From an uncultured Cohaesibacter sp. (lineage in GTDB: Bacteria; Pseudomonadota; Alphaproteobacteria; Rhizobiales; Cohaesibacteraceae): DNA of 64,000 nucleotides. Where the stretch lies: assembly GCF_963666525.1 (NCBI RefSeq), contig NZ_OY762905.1:868001-932000 (forward strand), written 5' to 3'. Every line of letters begins with the position of its first letter. Within the stretch, counting starts at the first letter, position 1. The notes below the pieces were generated by a model that did not search any database, was not told the origin of the DNA, and was given only the letters and a program-made list of their open reading frames with translations. Both the position numbers and the translations under genes were made by a program. This document shows, piece after piece, positions 63,426 through 64,000 of the stretch.

Positions 63426-64000
63426 CTACTCACCTTTCCCTGATGCGCCCTGTGCGGCTTTCTCAAACGCGGTTAGCGTCATTTTTGGCTTGGCCAACTT
63501 GTTGGTGACCTGTACGGAAATATTCCCATTGTGCTGCCCCATGACACCCTTTGTCAGATAGACCCCGCCACATTTCAGACGAACGGGATCGTTCGGCCCG
63601 CTCTCCAGCATCAGGGTCTGGCCGACATCGAGTTTCATGATTTCACTGAGCGACATCTTCTTCTCGAACAGAAGGGCGTCGACCTGGATCTCCGAAAGGA
63701 ACACTTCCGTTGCCAGATGCCCCTCCCAGATGGGATCACGGCCGAACTTTTCGCCCATGAACATCTGCAGCAGAAGATCTCGAATCGGCTCGATTGTAGC
63801 ATAGGGTAGCAGCATTTCGATCTTGCCACCCCGGTCTTCCATATCAATGCGCAATTCAACCAGGATTGCCGCATTGGCAGGTCGGGAAATGGCGGCAAAG
63901 CGCGGGTTTGTTTCGAGACGTTCCAGTGTGAAGTTGACCGGAGACAGAGGCGCAAAGGCTGCCTCCGCATCCTCCAGAACAATCTCGATCATCTGGCGCA
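63426..64000 (-). CDS. fliM: Flagellar motor switch protein FliM, N-terminus cut by window edge
   Basis: The frame enters from the right edge (reading RQMIEIVLEDAE at its start) and ends at 63426, giving about 191 C-terminal residues. It shows the FliM middle domain (SPVNFTLERLETNPRFAAIS, IEMLLPYATIEPI) and the C-terminal SpoA domain (LDVGQTLMLESGPNDPVRLKCGGVYLTKGVMGQHNGNISVQV). FliM is the CheY-binding part of the C ring. Methionine 63992 is internal, not the true start. Confidence 0.93.
   Translation of the reverse strand, partial: RQMIEIVLEDAEAAFAPLSPVNFTLERLETNPRFAAISRPANAAILVELRIDMEDRGGKIEMLLPYATIEPIRDLLLQMFMGEKFGRDPIWEGHLATEVFLSEIQVDALLFEKKMSLSEIMKLDVGQTLMLESGPNDPVRLKCGGVYLTKGVMGQHNGNISVQVTNKLAKPKMTLTAFEKAAQGASGKGE

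Noticed and set aside
1-64000. tRNA, rRNA, CRISPR arrays, insertion sequences, integrases or phage genes
   Set aside because: None seen on either strand. Repeats found are short hairpins, one 15-bp tandem repeat and operator pairs.

Overview
The window reads as a chromosomal segment of an alphaproteobacterium, most likely in the Hyphomicrobiales (Rhizobiales). This is inferred from several marks: a DUF1476 / F1-ATPase zeta-type protein, the order purC-purS-small membrane protein-purQ-purL followed by bolA and a CGFS monothiol glutaredoxin, a GTTC-N7-GTTC type SOS box beside recA, the cell-cycle kinase CckA, an RpoE-ChrR singlet-oxygen module, an MbfA-type ferritin/VIT1 iron exporter behind an Irr-like palindrome, and the MotE / DUF6468 / FliM flagellar block. 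A marine genus such as Cohaesibacter would fit, but the species cannot be fixed from the sequence. No rRNA, tRNA, CRISPR array, phage or insertion sequence was recognised.

Layout. 0-1.2 kb: a cut HpaI-family aldolase and the zeta-like ATPase inhibitor. 1.8-7.1 kb: de novo purine genes, then bolA and grxD. 7.3-16 kb: housekeeping genes on the minus strand (ttcA, rpsD, murI, trmJ-like, alaS, recA), broken by an AT-rich gene-free stretch at 11.0-11.8 kb. 16.5-20 kb: modE-modA-modB-modC behind a ModE-like operator. 20.1-28.2 kb: an acid-sugar island with a TRAP transporter, a VOC protein, PdxA2, a DUF1537 kinase, a DeoR regulator and a DhnA-type aldolase; both divergent promoter regions carry the same palindrome. 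28.4-34.1 kb: rhaB-rhaA-rhaD, a divergent AraC regulator and an SMP-30 lactonase. 34.3-42.2 kb: a photo-oxidative stress island (photolyase, ChrR, RpoE, FAD oxidoreductase, DUF1365, CFA-type methyltransferase, SnoaL-like protein, SDR) with matching ECF promoters. 42.3-44.2 kb: a CBS protein and MbfA. 44.3-48.9 kb: LysR and mmsA, then pseudouridine kinase and glycosidase. 49-64 kb: cckA and flagellar genes (flhB, fliR, fliQ, fliE, flgC, flgB; divergent fliO, fliP; then a 1331-residue repeat protein, MotE-like, DUF6468 and a cut fliM).

How the parts work together. The 20-34 kb region is a catabolic island. It is predicted to import an organic or sugar acid by TRAP, phosphorylate it (DUF1537), oxidise and decarboxylate it (PdxA2), and separately to split L-rhamnose to DHAP and lactaldehyde. 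The 34-42 kb island links light repair to membrane-lipid modification under one ECF sigma factor. The last 15 kb build the flagellar export gate, proximal rod and motor accessory proteins, next to the CckA kinase that in related bacteria sits above flagellar and cell-cycle control.

Limits. Family calls come from reading protein motifs by eye. Regulatory sites come from pattern matching. Terminators are perfect or near-perfect hairpins with or without a clear T tract. None was computed or searched.
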